Below are positions 44,024-53,227 of a stretch of 64,000 bases of DNA, piece after piece. This DNA comes from Eubacterium sulci ATCC 35585. Lineage in GTDB: Bacteria; Bacillota; Clostridia; Peptostreptococcales; Anaerovoracaceae. Numbering within the stretch: the stretch's first letter is position 1; each line of letters opens with the position of its first letter. The translations under genes and the position numbers were made by a program. The DNA is taken from assembly GCA_001189495.1 (NCBI GenBank), contig CP012068.1, forward strand, positions 1,426,001 to 1,490,000, in the 5' to 3' direction. A model generated the notes under the pieces. The model made no database searches. It saw only the letters and a list, made by a program, of their open reading frames with translations, and was not told the origin of the DNA.

Positions 44024-44686
44024 TTAGCAATGATCTTCTGTTCCCTCGTAGAACATTATTACAAGCGTAATGATTAAAAGCACTGTCGAAAAGAGTATTG
44101 CATATGTGCCGAGTATAGGAATCAAAAAGCTTTCAATTATCGCACCAACTATGAAAGATACTATTATTCCATAATAGAGTAGTGATTTTCTAAGGTACGA
44201 TTTTTCTTTAGTCACAATAAAACGGTCAAGATTTGCTGTCCCGCTCCTAAAGTTTCCAATACACATTGTAGTCGTAATGCTATTTCCATGTATTGCCCTA
44301 AAGCTTTGCACCTGAATTCCACAAGCAAATGATAACAAAGAGTTTGCAAGGTCATTAGCTAACTCTGGCAAGAAAATTACAGAGGTTAAAATGATTGCTT
44401 CTAGCATAACAGATATTTGACGCCAGTGAACCATCTTATATTTCTTCCTCGTATTGATTACATCAGATACAATTATTCCGATTGCAAAGAATAAAACTGG
44501 CCAAAAGTACTTTGATGCTACCGCAAAATTTCCCCCAGCTATATTCACACCCATCAAAAGCATGTTGCCCGTCTGCGCATTCGAGAAAACCTGCCCTCTG
44601 AAAAGATATGAGTATGCATCCATACATCCACCAGAAAGGGCAAGGAGAATGCCACAAGGTATAGATTCTGATACTTGTTTTTTCAT
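44024..44686 (-). CDS. DUF1275 (YoaK-like) membrane protein
   Basis: 220 residues and about six membrane helices. The family start is ALSGGCMDAYSYLFRGQVFSN, followed by AQTGNMLLMGVNIAGG and later MCIGNFRSGTANLD. No activity is established for the family. It is monocistronic with its own terminator. Confidence 0.88.
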   Translation of the reverse strand: MKKQVSESIPCGILLALSGGCMDAYSYLFRGQVFSNAQTGNMLLMGVNIAGGNFAVASKYFWPVLFFAIGIIVSDVINTRKKYKMVHWRQISVMLEAIILTSVIFLPELANDLANSLLSFACGIQVQSFRAIHGNSITTTMCIGNFRSGTANLDRFIVTKEKSYLRKSLLYYGIIVSFIVGAIIESFLIPILGTYAILFSTVLLIITLVIMFYEGTEDHC

Positions 44687-44913
44687 TTCTGCTTATCACC
44701 AACCTTTAAACGATATATTATTGTATCAAAAAAGTACTTTAGTAAATTACATTAACATACTTTTATGTTGAAACATACACCATAATTCAAATAATATCTA
44801 TGTCATTATTTTCAGTGCTTAGATCTGTGCCCTAGTACTATAAGTAAATTTGCATCTTTTATAATGTATTTTGCGTCAACCCTAAATAAGAAATTTGTAG
44901 TACTGCTGCAAAA

Positions 44914-46248
44914 CTAATTGTACCCAACATTAATCATAGAGAATCGGCTTACAAACTCCTGCTCGCAATCACTCATTCTCGTCTTAAATTCATCATAGTC
45001 AAACGCATCTACAGGAATTTTCAGTCCATGTTTTATGACACAGATATCATCTCGCTGTGTCACATTTGATTCATAGGTTGAGCCTTTGTTCATCCATAAA
45101 ACAGAATCATCAGAGCCTTCGGCTTCAGGGTAAAGGTAATACCCTATCTTAGCATCAAACCTAAACATATATGCAAGCACCTGTAAATAATCTTGGTTTC
45201 CTATATTCCCTATCGGTTTGTATTTCGCATCTGCAATTACCCTGTTTTCATCATCTCTGCTTATAAAGTCGGGATAAATTAGACCCCTATTCCTATTAAA
45301 AAGTTTCTGAGCACCCTTTCCCATTTTATTCATTGGATGATAGAAAGAATCTTGAATGAGTATATTTATGTATTCCTCCCATAGCCATGCCCCATCAAAC
45401 AAAATTCCATATATCTGTTTTGAGCCAATCCCAATTTGGTGCTTTTGACGTTGAAGAATCAAAAGACATAGTCGCTGTAAAGCAAGGTACTCCCTAAAAT
45501 ATGCATGACGTATAGGATACTTTTTGTTTTCATCGATGATGCACTTCCTGTCATATAATTTATATCTAGGCGTAGCATCAATTACTAGCTTAACCTCATC
45601 CTTTACCTTCGTTAGTATTTGCTTTCCATATGATTTACTTTTAATAAACTCTATGGTATGCCTAACTAATTCCATTAAACTGTTGTCATACGAAAATTCG
45701 CGCTGGTTATATGCTATATTCCCAGTGAATGGCGTGTTCTTCTCAACGTGTTTTGCGATATCAATCGAGCCCTTAACATTACCATCATTATACCTATATC
45801 TAAGGTATTTTTTGAACAAACCTTTCCGCATTGCATTTTTTAGATAATACGGGAATAGGAACATCAAAAAATTGAACAAGCGATTTTCTTGATTTACATC
45901 AGACTCTAAATTTAAAAGATTGGGAAAGTCAATAACTTTATTGAGAAGATATTGAAAGAAATAATCCTCCTTATCTCCACAAAAGCGCGATTCAATAATA
46001 AGACGTTCATCTCCTAAGCCTAAGAACCCCATAACATTCCCTGAGCGATATGTGTCATTAGCGCTTTGGATTATCATTTGGTCACGAGTTATATCTTCCG
46101 CATCCTTTAGAAAATCCGGAAAAACAAAGACTCCCTCAGATTCAAGTTGCTCCAATGTTTTGTCAGCAAGCTTAGCCGTAAGTTTTCCTATGTCAAAAAA
46201 TACATCTTTTTTCTGCTGTGAGTTATCCTTAATTTTAAGCAGTTTCAT
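44914..46248 (-). CDS. mcrC: McrC, nuclease partner of McrB
   Basis: About 444 residues. In the McrBC system, which cuts DNA carrying modified cytosines, McrC binds the McrB ring, stimulates GTP hydrolysis and carries the nuclease. A PD-(D/E)xK site is visible: YPDFISRDD then RVIADAKYKP near residues 330-350. The N-terminal part (ERLIIESRFCGDKEDYFFQ) fits the family. The start is ATG 46248 with GGTGATATTG upstream; it overlaps the end of mcrB by 14 bp, typical coupling. The longer frame from 46293 is less likely. Confidence 0.92.
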   Translation of the reverse strand: MKLLKIKDNSQQKKDVFFDIGKLTAKLADKTLEQLESEGVFVFPDFLKDAEDITRDQMIIQSANDTYRSGNVMGFLGLGDERLIIESRFCGDKEDYFFQYLLNKVIDFPNLLNLESDVNQENRLFNFLMFLFPYYLKNAMRKGLFKKYLRYRYNDGNVKGSIDIAKHVEKNTPFTGNIAYNQREFSYDNSLMELVRHTIEFIKSKSYGKQILTKVKDEVKLVIDATPRYKLYDRKCIIDENKKYPIRHAYFREYLALQRLCLLILQRQKHQIGIGSKQIYGILFDGAWLWEEYINILIQDSFYHPMNKMGKGAQKLFNRNRGLIYPDFISRDDENRVIADAKYKPIGNIGNQDYLQVLAYMFRFDAKIGYYLYPEAEGSDDSVLWMNKGSTYESNVTQRDDICVIKHGLKIPVDAFDYDEFKTRMSDCEQEFVSRFSMINVGYN

Positions 46249-48052
46249 CAATATCACCTTTGATAGGCTTTTTATAACCGTATGCTGTAGCAAACCTATT
46301 CATTATGACTTCCTCATCGTACATTCCTTGTATATATTCCTGTAAAAGAGGCTGTATATAATCCGTCCAAAGCTTATCAAAATCAATAGTATTGAGTTTT
46401 AAGAAGTATGCTGCACCAATTTGGTAATTCTCATTTAAGTCCTCAACACTTGCAATTTCCTTGTTTAGCCTTGTCATCCTCTTGATTGCTTCGTTCTTAA
46501 TATCCTCATTTTCTATAACTGCAAGCATATCAAGACAATCGTCTGCTTTAAGTTCAACAAAACGAAAACGTCTGCGCATAGCAAAATCGAAACTGTCAAC
46601 AGAACGATCTATATCATTCATCGTTCCGATAATATATACATTTTCAGGTATATAGAACTTGTCATCTGGATTCGAATGCAAATTCGAGTACTGTGTGGAT
46701 ACTCCACCTACACTACCGCGATATCCGGGATCTATTGCAAAGAATAGTTCTCCAAATATCTTTGAAATCTCTCCACGATTAATTTCATCAATAATAAATA
46801 TATATTTCTTTAGTTCTTCCGGTTTTACATTTGTTTTAGGTGCTATACCCTTCTTCGCCTTAATTTCCTTATAGATTGCAAAGTTATATGAGTATGCCTG
46901 TGTCGAAAAAGTTTTTCCAAAGAATTCCGTAATATCTCTTACTTTCTCAAACTCATGCCCAGATTCCAGCATCTTCCTCATATCATCTATGCTCAAAGTG
47001 AGCTTATTTACTGTAGGATTTCCTGGAATTGAAATGTTAATATGACTTTCATCAACACCAGTTATTGTAAACTCATTGCCGTTAACCGTTTTAAAAGTGT
47101 CCACTCCAAACTCTATGTTTGAGAGAAAATCTGTCAAAGTTTCCTGAGCTGTGATTTCCTTTTCTATAGTTTCTTTGGATTTCAGAGAGTCCTCATAATT
47201 TTTCTTTGCACGATTTACAAATCTTTTAAAGATTCCATCCTTAAGTTCAAAACCCATAGTTCCATCTTCATTTAGTTTAGGCCTAAGTCCTTCAACAAAA
47301 TCAGAGTAGTCGTAACTAGGATGAAATTGTACAAATTCTACTTGCTTTTTCTGTTCATCGGAAAGACTATCGCAATCATCAAACTCTCCATTGCTTATTA
47401 TGTCTGCCGCAATTTCCTTAGCAAGGTATGATTTACCTGTACCAGGTGCTCCTCTAAAGATTAAATTCTTTGATTCGATAAGCATCGAGGAGAAAGGATT
47501 GCGATATTTTCCTTTATTTGGTGGTGGAGGTGGTACTCCCTCCTTGTCACGATATACTAGAACAAACTTATCACCAGGATCGCCGAATCGTTTTAGGCAC
47601 TCTTTAACGAAAAGGATGGTTGTGAATATATTCCAGCAGTAAATTACAAACTGGCGACCCTCATCATAACCATAGGTCAGATATTCAATAGTATTTCGAC
47701 TTTTTTTGAATTCATCTACGCTCCTAAAAATACCTCTAATCATACTGCTGTTTGGATTATACTTACATATAGGGAAATTCTCCTTATCCTCAACAGACAG
47801 TGTCGAAAGCTGCTTCTCAAATACCTGGCAGGCAATACGTGGCAATGTTTGATTGGTGTTTTTTCTCTCGCCTCTAACGTAATTACGCCTTATTATATCA
47901 CCATCTCCCTTTTCGTAATAGGCATCAAGAGGCCTATAGTTATCTCCTAGACTAAGGTTATCCATTGTGAACCGTGGGTCTGTAGAGACTACATTCTCAG
48001 CCGTAATAGTTAGTATATATTTCTCCTGTGGTATATTTTCTGATTTAGACAT
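46235..48052 (-). CDS. mcrB: McrB, GTP-dependent modified-cytosine restriction motor
   Basis: 605 residues. The N-terminal 190 residues are a family-specific DNA-recognition region joined by a proline run (GVPPPPPNKG) to the AAA+ domain. Walker A is RGAPGTGKSYLAKEI near 200. Walker B is FIIDEINRGEISKIFGELFF near 420, with the NRG feature of McrB. The GTP-specificity/sensor motif is GTMNDIDRSVDSFDFAMRRR. The start is ATG 48052 behind GGAGG; a longer frame starts at TTG 48064, inside that ribosome site. It forms a two-gene operon with mcrC. Its DNA target type cannot be read from the N-terminus. Confidence 0.94.
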   Translation of the reverse strand: MSKSENIPQEKYILTITAENVVSTDPRFTMDNLSLGDNYRPLDAYYEKGDGDIIRRNYVRGERKNTNQTLPRIACQVFEKQLSTLSVEDKENFPICKYNPNSSMIRGIFRSVDEFKKSRNTIEYLTYGYDEGRQFVIYCWNIFTTILFVKECLKRFGDPGDKFVLVYRDKEGVPPPPPNKGKYRNPFSSMLIESKNLIFRGAPGTGKSYLAKEIAADIISNGEFDDCDSLSDEQKKQVEFVQFHPSYDYSDFVEGLRPKLNEDGTMGFELKDGIFKRFVNRAKKNYEDSLKSKETIEKEITAQETLTDFLSNIEFGVDTFKTVNGNEFTITGVDESHINISIPGNPTVNKLTLSIDDMRKMLESGHEFEKVRDITEFFGKTFSTQAYSYNFAIYKEIKAKKGIAPKTNVKPEELKKYIFIIDEINRGEISKIFGELFFAIDPGYRGSVGGVSTQYSNLHSNPDDKFYIPENVYIIGTMNDIDRSVDSFDFAMRRRFRFVELKADDCLDMLAVIENEDIKNEAIKRMTRLNKEIASVEDLNENYQIGAAYFLKLNTIDFDKLWTDYIQPLLQEYIQGMYDEEVIMNRFATAYGYKKPIKGDIDETA

Positions 48053-48221
48053 TTTTACCTCCAATTCAGATGCAACATAGATTAATTTAATTATTCTAAC
48101 CTATTTTTTATCTTCTTTATATTGCGAAATAATCCCATTCATCCATAGGCTTTCTCCATTTATTTCGATTAAGTTAAATGAACAAGGGAGAAGTTCTCTA
48201 ATATTTTGATTTATAAATATT

Positions 48222-48256
48222 TTATCCCTTAAAATATGCCATATTTTAAGGGATAA
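48222..48256. repeat. 35-bp perfect palindrome upstream of mcrB
   Basis: Arms of 17 bp (48222-48238 and 48240-48256) are exact reverse complements around a single central base. It lies between the mcrB start and the ArsC-like stop at 48282. There is no clear T-run after it. It may be a terminator, an operator or a small mobile palindrome. Confidence 0.8.
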
Positions 48257-48281
48257 TTCAACAATTAAGGTCTATATTCTA

Positions 48282-48632
48282 TTACTTCAGCTTCTCTGCC
48301 CACTCTGCTTCCTTAAATCCTAGTAGAACAGTGTCACCGTTTACAAGAACTGGACGCTTAACTAGCATTCCATTTGTCGCAAGTAGCTTTAGCTGCTCAT
48401 CTTCAGACATTCCCGGAAGCTTATCCTTGAGCTTCATGTCCTTATATAGAAGTCCGCTAGTGTTGAAGAACTTCTTTAGTGGCAATCCACTTCTAGAATA
48501 CCAATCCTTTAGATCTTCATAAGTTGGGTTATCTTCTACGATGTGACGCTCTGTGTATTTGAGATTATTTTCATCTAGCCATTTCTTGGCCTTCTGGCAT
48601 GTTGAACATCTTGGATAATATACAAATAACAT
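48282..48632 (-). CDS. ArsC/Spx-family thioredoxin-fold protein
   Basis: 116 residues. MLFVYYPRCSTCQKAKKWLD shows the CxxC of the ArsC/Spx/MgsR family. LLVKRPVLV-type sequence (GMLVKRPVLVNGDTVLLGF) is the conserved Arg-Pro region. The start is ATG 48632 behind GGAGG; the longer frame reaches 48698 but overlaps the VanZ gene. True Spx has a similar size but a redox CxxC too; whether this reduces arsenate or binds RNA polymerase is undecided. No ars genes are near. Confidence 0.85.
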   Translation of the reverse strand: MLFVYYPRCSTCQKAKKWLDENNLKYTERHIVEDNPTYEDLKDWYSRSGLPLKKFFNTSGLLYKDMKLKDKLPGMSEDEQLKLLATNGMLVKRPVLVNGDTVLLGFKEAEWAEKLK

Positions 48633-48687
48633 TTCTACCTCCATTTTCTTATCCGCCACCTCTTTTGGCGGGCTGTACTTGAGTATA

Positions 48688-49764
48688 CTAATTATCAATT
48701 TTTATTGTGCTTCTGTATTTAGTACCTACTAGGCGGTCAAATATTAAACGCTTACTAAGCAACACGCATGCAATTGTAATCAATGCATATAGTAGTAGAA
48801 TAAGTAAGGTAATTACAAGTAGACACAAATATAGCAAATCATCTGCATGCTTATTAAACTCATTTGTAAGATATAGTAGACCTTGAGGAATTAATATAAA
48901 ATATGCAGTTAGTAATACTCCTCTTATAATCGTACGTAGCCACTTGAAATTATCAAATTCTATCTTAAACCTAAGCAATGCACTGCCAAAAGTTTTTCCA
49001 TTTAGCAGTGGAATCAAGGCAAAATATCCGCCAATAAATGGCCACAAAGGAATCTCTGTCTTTGATAGAGAATATGGTATAAATACAATCAAAATATCTA
49101 TTATAAGCGAAAGTAAAACTCTGATTCCTGAAACGCGTGTCCCTAGCTCTAGGGATTTCTCATCGATTCTATCTCTTGAAGGAAGGATCTTTACTGCAAA
49201 CCATCCGATTAGATATCCAAGGCATCCACCCGTCGTATTCTGAATTATGTCGTCTATATCACCTAGTCTATATGGCCCTGAGTATATGAAATATAGTCCC
49301 GATAGCTGTGTTAATTCAAAGAATAGGCTAAGAAGAGCTGTTAAAAGCATGGTCTTCTTAAAGCTACATTTGAAGTAGTAGCGCATGTAAATTCCAAATG
49401 GAATTAGCATTAAAACATTAAATGCCGGCACATAAAATGAGGGATGCTTAAGCGCCATAATCCAGCTTGCTGGATTTGATAATGCAAACGGACTACTTTT
49501 GATAAAGTCTATGACAAAGGCAAATGGAACAAGGTTTAACATGTCCGTATATCTTGAATGTATGCTCTCTCGATTAGGCAATGGCAGAATTACTAGTAGG
49601 TAAACTGTCAGTAAATATAAAGCAAAAGAGTATACAATTAATGTTCTCAGCTTATTCACCGAACCATATTTGCGATAATTTGCAATCATGTACGGAAGTG
49701 TAATCACAAATGCCAAAGCCGGAAAAAACAGCATAGCTAGTTTAATTGAAAGTATATATACCAT
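48688..49764 (-). CDS. VanZ-RDD fusion membrane protein
   Basis: 358 residues, about nine membrane segments. The N-terminal two thirds are VanZ-like (YSFALYLLTVYLLVILPLPN; MLIPFGIYMRYYF; ELTQLSGLYFIYSGPYRLGD). The last 130 residues are an RDD-type domain (RVLLSLIIDILIVFIPYSLS). VanZ proteins give low-level teicoplanin resistance, but most are of unknown role. GAGG precedes ATG 49764. The DUF421 gene lies 8 bp upstream, probably in the same operon. Confidence 0.82.
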   Translation of the reverse strand: MVYILSIKLAMLFFPALAFVITLPYMIANYRKYGSVNKLRTLIVYSFALYLLTVYLLVILPLPNRESIHSRYTDMLNLVPFAFVIDFIKSSPFALSNPASWIMALKHPSFYVPAFNVLMLIPFGIYMRYYFKCSFKKTMLLTALLSLFFELTQLSGLYFIYSGPYRLGDIDDIIQNTTGGCLGYLIGWFAVKILPSRDRIDEKSLELGTRVSGIRVLLSLIIDILIVFIPYSLSKTEIPLWPFIGGYFALIPLLNGKTFGSALLRFKIEFDNFKWLRTIIRGVLLTAYFILIPQGLLYLTNEFNKHADDLLYLCLLVITLLILLLYALITIACVLLSKRLIFDRLVGTKYRSTIKIDN

Positions 49765-49772
49765 CGAAACCT

Positions 49773-50405
49773 CTATTTATATGTCGTTAATATCAAGGTA
49801 TTATCCACATATTCTCCTAGGAATACCTTACTCTGTTTATCTACGCCCTGCTTTTTCAGCTCTTCGATAAGCCACTCTTCATTCTTACCAATCATTTCGA
49901 GTATGTCTGAATGTACCTGCCCATCTGTTATAACTGGGAACTTAGGATTTTCTTCTCCTTCCTGTATTACAATTAGCTGTCCGTTTTGTTCGATTACGGC
50001 TCTCTTTACATTCTTTGATGAATTGATGCCATTTGTACGAAGCTTAAACGCTACGTCGTGAGCTGATAGTCCTAACTTTCTGCAGTTATCTACATCTATT
50101 TCGCCGTCATCTATGATAATTAGTGCCTTACCATCTATAATATGCTTTGCCGTTACATTATGCTTCTTCACCCATTTTAGGGCTAGTACAAGAGCACACC
50201 AGATACAGAGTATCGCAACAAATGTAAGTATCTTAACATTGTTATTGTAAAGTACACCACCTATGATTCCACCTAGTACAAAATTTACGGCTTGATCGCT
50301 CGCAGAGGTTGGGGCTAGGTTTCCTTTGCCTGATATATTTATGATTATAACCATTGCAAAGAAGCCGGTTAAAAGCTTTAATGCTACAAGTAAAAATGGA
50401 TTCAT
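49773..50405 (-). CDS. DUF421 (YetF-like) membrane protein
   Basis: 210 residues. Three membrane helices at the N-terminus (LLVALKLLTGFFAMVIIINI, AVNFVLGGIIGGVLY, ILTFVAILCIWCALVLALKW) are followed by the DUF421 cytoplasmic domain (IDGKALIIIDDGEIDVDNC, KRAVIEQNGQLIVIQEG). The start at ATG 50405 has GAGGG upstream. The function is not established; Bacillus homologues are sporulation- or sigma-controlled. Confidence 0.87.
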   Translation of the reverse strand: MNPFLLVALKLLTGFFAMVIIINISGKGNLAPTSASDQAVNFVLGGIIGGVLYNNNVKILTFVAILCIWCALVLALKWVKKHNVTAKHIIDGKALIIIDDGEIDVDNCRKLGLSAHDVAFKLRTNGINSSKNVKRAVIEQNGQLIVIQEGEENPKFPVITDGQVHSDILEMIGKNEEWLIEELKKQGVDKQSKVFLGEYVDNTLILTTYK

Positions 50406-50554
50406 ATGATTTTCCCTCTCATATTTGCATTTGTGCATTATACACTATTTGGTACATAATTATAACATATATTTTCTGCAAAAATGAACAGATTGCGAGT
50501 TTATATTTCTCTTTATCTTATATCTTATGACGCTTTCCGTTTCTAAAATAAATA

Positions 50555-50583
50555 GGCGCGGGCTTCTTAATATAACCCACGCC
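50555..50583 (-). terminator. Terminator of the LRR lipoprotein gene
   Basis: GGCGCGGG and CCCACGCC form an 8-bp stem with one mismatch over a 13-base loop, then TATTTATTTT on the minus strand. Confidence 0.65.
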
Positions 50584-50607
50584 TTCATCATCTTCTCATT
50601 ATTCTCT

Positions 50608-51309
50608 CTAGTTTACAACCTTAAGATTAGCATTAAGTGCTGCTTTTTCAGCTTCTGAACCCTTAGGTGCATAGATTTCAACTCCTGAAGTTTTTGGAAG
50701 TGAATCCATGAATGAAGTTGTAACATCAGTAACGCTTGCAGGAATAACTACCTTCTTTATCGCATAGCATTGTGTTAAAACTTCTGAGCCTAATCTCTCT
50801 ACGCCATCTGGAAATTCAACTGATTCTAGAACTCGATTATCTGACAAAGCCTTAATACCTACATCCTTTAGTCCCTTGCCAAGGTATAGGTATTTTAGAT
50901 TTTCATTGCCACTGATTGCACCCTCATCTATCCACTGAACAGTATCTGGTAGTATAACTGCTTCACAATTATCTAACTTTGATAGTGCAAATTTATCAAT
51001 CGCGATTACCGGCTTTCCTTCAATCTTATCTGGTACTCTAATTACATTGTCTTTAGAAGTGCATTTTTCGATAATGCAACCTTCTCCTTTTGAACTGTTG
51101 GTTATCTTATACTTGAAGCTCTTTGCCTTTGTCTCTGGGAAAGACATGAAGTTATCAGCGGTCACTTCGCTTTTTGTTCCTTCGTCCTCTTTCTCTACTT
51201 CTTTGTTTGGCTTAACATTTGTGGTTTCATCTGTCTTCTCATCCTGCTTACATCCTACTACTGTAAGTACCATTAGCAGTGATAGCATACACAAAACTAT
51301 TTTCTTCAT
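50608..51309 (-). CDS. Leucine-rich-repeat lipoprotein (BspA-like)
   Basis: 233 residues. A signal and lipobox (MLSLLMVLTVVGC) are followed by a charged linker and a BspA-type LRR region. Repeats are of the form NCEAVILPDTVQWIDEGAI, LKYLYLGKGLKDVGIKAL and LESVEFPDGVERLGSEVL. Such proteins sit on the outer side of the membrane and bind host or bacterial ligands. AAGGAG precedes ATG 51309. Confidence 0.85.
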   Translation of the reverse strand: MKKIVLCMLSLLMVLTVVGCKQDEKTDETTNVKPNKEVEKEDEGTKSEVTADNFMSFPETKAKSFKYKITNSSKGEGCIIEKCTSKDNVIRVPDKIEGKPVIAIDKFALSKLDNCEAVILPDTVQWIDEGAISGNENLKYLYLGKGLKDVGIKALSDNRVLESVEFPDGVERLGSEVLTQCYAIKKVVIPASVTDVTTSFMDSLPKTSGVEIYAPKGSEAEKAALNANLKVVN

Positions 51310-51552
51310 TTGATTTTCTCCTTAAATTATCAACTCTAATCCTACGAATTAGCTATAGTTTACCACAAGCTTACATCAAAAGTAACCACTATTATAACAT
51401 TAATTTATATATATCATTAAAAAAAATAACCTATTGACCTACCAATTTTAGTTTTAAAATGCTATTTATTTGAGTATAATAATTAAGCTATAAATATTCA
51501 ATATATCTTATTCTGCAATGTTGTGTTGCAGTATTATCTACAGGAGGGGATT

Positions 51553-53139
51553 ATGAAGAAAAAATTCTTGGCTTGTCTAACGACATGCAGTCTTTTACTA
51601 GCTATGTTTGCTTCAAGTATAACAGTTCAAGCTACATCGCAGACAATCAAACCAATCTATCAAAACGAGCTAAATCAGTCTGGCCAAACATCACAGACTA
51701 GTGGCGGCATCAACATAGATGGGTATATAAGTGCGAACCTTAATGGTGTTACAAGCAATTCTAGCAAGGCAACAGACCAGCCTTATGGAACCATCCCTGC
51801 TTCCACTTACATATATAGTACTGTAGCTAATGCAGGAGATCTAATAGATGTTAATTCGACAGATATCGTGCTTCATGCTAATATTACAAACACAAATTCT
51901 GCTACTAGCGCAGCAAATGTTTCGCTTAGATTAGATAACAATGGAAGAGTTCCTACAGCAACAAACTATCCAGATGAATGGTCAGTCGATGCTGCAAGAG
52001 TTCAGGGTAATGATGTATTTGATGCATCTACAAGATCTGATTTAAACATTGAGTATCAGTTTAATAACGCCGCAAGTGGCTCAACAACCGTTACTCGCGC
52101 TAGCGTCCTAGCTAGTGGACTTCCAGCTGGCTATGGCTGGAATGACCTCGTTCGAATCAATGTTTCAGGAAATCTTCAGCCAAATGAAGTGGTTAAATAT
52201 AATGTTCCTCTAAAAGTTACACCAAAACAGGGTGCTAAGGATACATATTCCTTCCAATTTGGAAACACATCTGGCGGAGTTTACAAAACTGCTACAATCA
52301 TTCTTAAAGGAATCACCCGAAACGAATTAGTTTCTTCGGTTCTCGACACTAAGATTTTAGCTACTTATAGAAACAGTGATGGCTCATACACAGTTGCTGA
52401 AAATAAGGTTCAGGACCTAATGCCTAATGCAACATCTAGCAACACTAAGTTCAATAACTTCCTAATGCAGGTACTAAGCACTTATGAGAATTCTCCTGCC
52501 GACGGAGTATTGACTAGCAACTCTGCTTACTCGATTTCAACACTTGATATATTTAATGCTATCCATAATGATGGATATACAACTCTAGTTAGATCTAACA
52601 ATACACTTTTGCCAATATATGCTTACTATAATAATGGTTCAGTTAATCTTAAAGATGCAGATGGAAATCCAGTGCGTGTTTCAGACTACAACATGAATTT
52701 CTACGCACAGATTATCAAAGTTCTAGAGGCACCTGAAGAGGTAAGCCTAAATGTTGGTGATAATTTTGACGCTGAACAGAATCTGATTTCTGCAGTAAAT
52801 CCAATAGACAATAGCCCAATTGCTTATACTGATTTAACTGTCACATCAGATGTAAATACTGCTGTTGCTGGTACTTACCATGTTACCTACACTTATACAC
52901 TAGCAGATGGAAAAACAATATCTGTAACGACTAAGGTTAAGGTTACTTCACCAAATACTATAGTAAATCCAGCAAATCCTGCTGGCCCAACAAATCCGTC
53001 AGCACCAGCCAAAACAGCTGCAAAGGCTCACTTATCACCTAATACATATGACGGAACCTCAGCAGCAAGCCTAGTTCTTTTCTTTACATCATTTGCAACA
53101 CTAGGACTTGCTATATATAGATACAAAAGATTTAACTAA
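51553..53139 (+). CDS. Secreted surface protein with degenerate sorting signal
   Basis: 528 residues. A signal peptide (LTTCSLLLAMFASSITVQA), about 360 residues of beta-rich sequence, a DUF5011/Ig-like domain near 405-470 (VSLNVGDNFDAEQNLISAVN; AGTYHVTYTYTLADGK) and a Pro/Ala linker (NPAGPTNPSAP). The tail is LSPNTYDG, a hydrophobic helix and RYKRFN. The other sortase substrates here have PNTGD; this one has PNTYD, so the usual cleavage Gly is replaced by Tyr. It may be membrane-retained rather than wall-linked. The start at 51553 is fixed by GGAGGGG. Confidence 0.85.
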   Translation: MKKKFLACLTTCSLLLAMFASSITVQATSQTIKPIYQNELNQSGQTSQTSGGINIDGYISANLNGVTSNSSKATDQPYGTIPASTYIYSTVANAGDLIDVNSTDIVLHANITNTNSATSAANVSLRLDNNGRVPTATNYPDEWSVDAARVQGNDVFDASTRSDLNIEYQFNNAASGSTTVTRASVLASGLPAGYGWNDLVRINVSGNLQPNEVVKYNVPLKVTPKQGAKDTYSFQFGNTSGGVYKTATIILKGITRNELVSSVLDTKILATYRNSDGSYTVAENKVQDLMPNATSSNTKFNNFLMQVLSTYENSPADGVLTSNSAYSISTLDIFNAIHNDGYTTLVRSNNTLLPIYAYYNNGSVNLKDADGNPVRVSDYNMNFYAQIIKVLEAPEEVSLNVGDNFDAEQNLISAVNPIDNSPIAYTDLTVTSDVNTAVAGTYHVTYTYTLADGKTISVTTKVKVTSPNTIVNPANPAGPTNPSAPAKTAAKAHLSPNTYDGTSAASLVLFFTSFATLGLAIYRYKRFN

Positions 53140-53181
53140 TTGCATTTAGCTAGACTTCCTTTTAAAATTTAGAATAAGACA

Positions 53182-53216
53182 AAAGACTGTGAGATTTGAT
53201 TTATCTCACAGTCTTT
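53182..53216. terminator. Bidirectional terminator, convergent genes 51553 and 53228
   Basis: AAAGACTGTGAGAT and ATCTCACAGTCTTT form a perfect 14-bp stem with a 7-base loop; T-runs occur on both strands. It lies between the two converging stop codons. Confidence 0.92.
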
Positions 53217-53227
53217 TTGGTTTTGGT

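Noticed and set aside
44687-44913. Small RNA or gene between DUF1275 and mcrC
   Set aside because: No open frame with a ribosome site, no stable hairpin and no clear promoter were seen.
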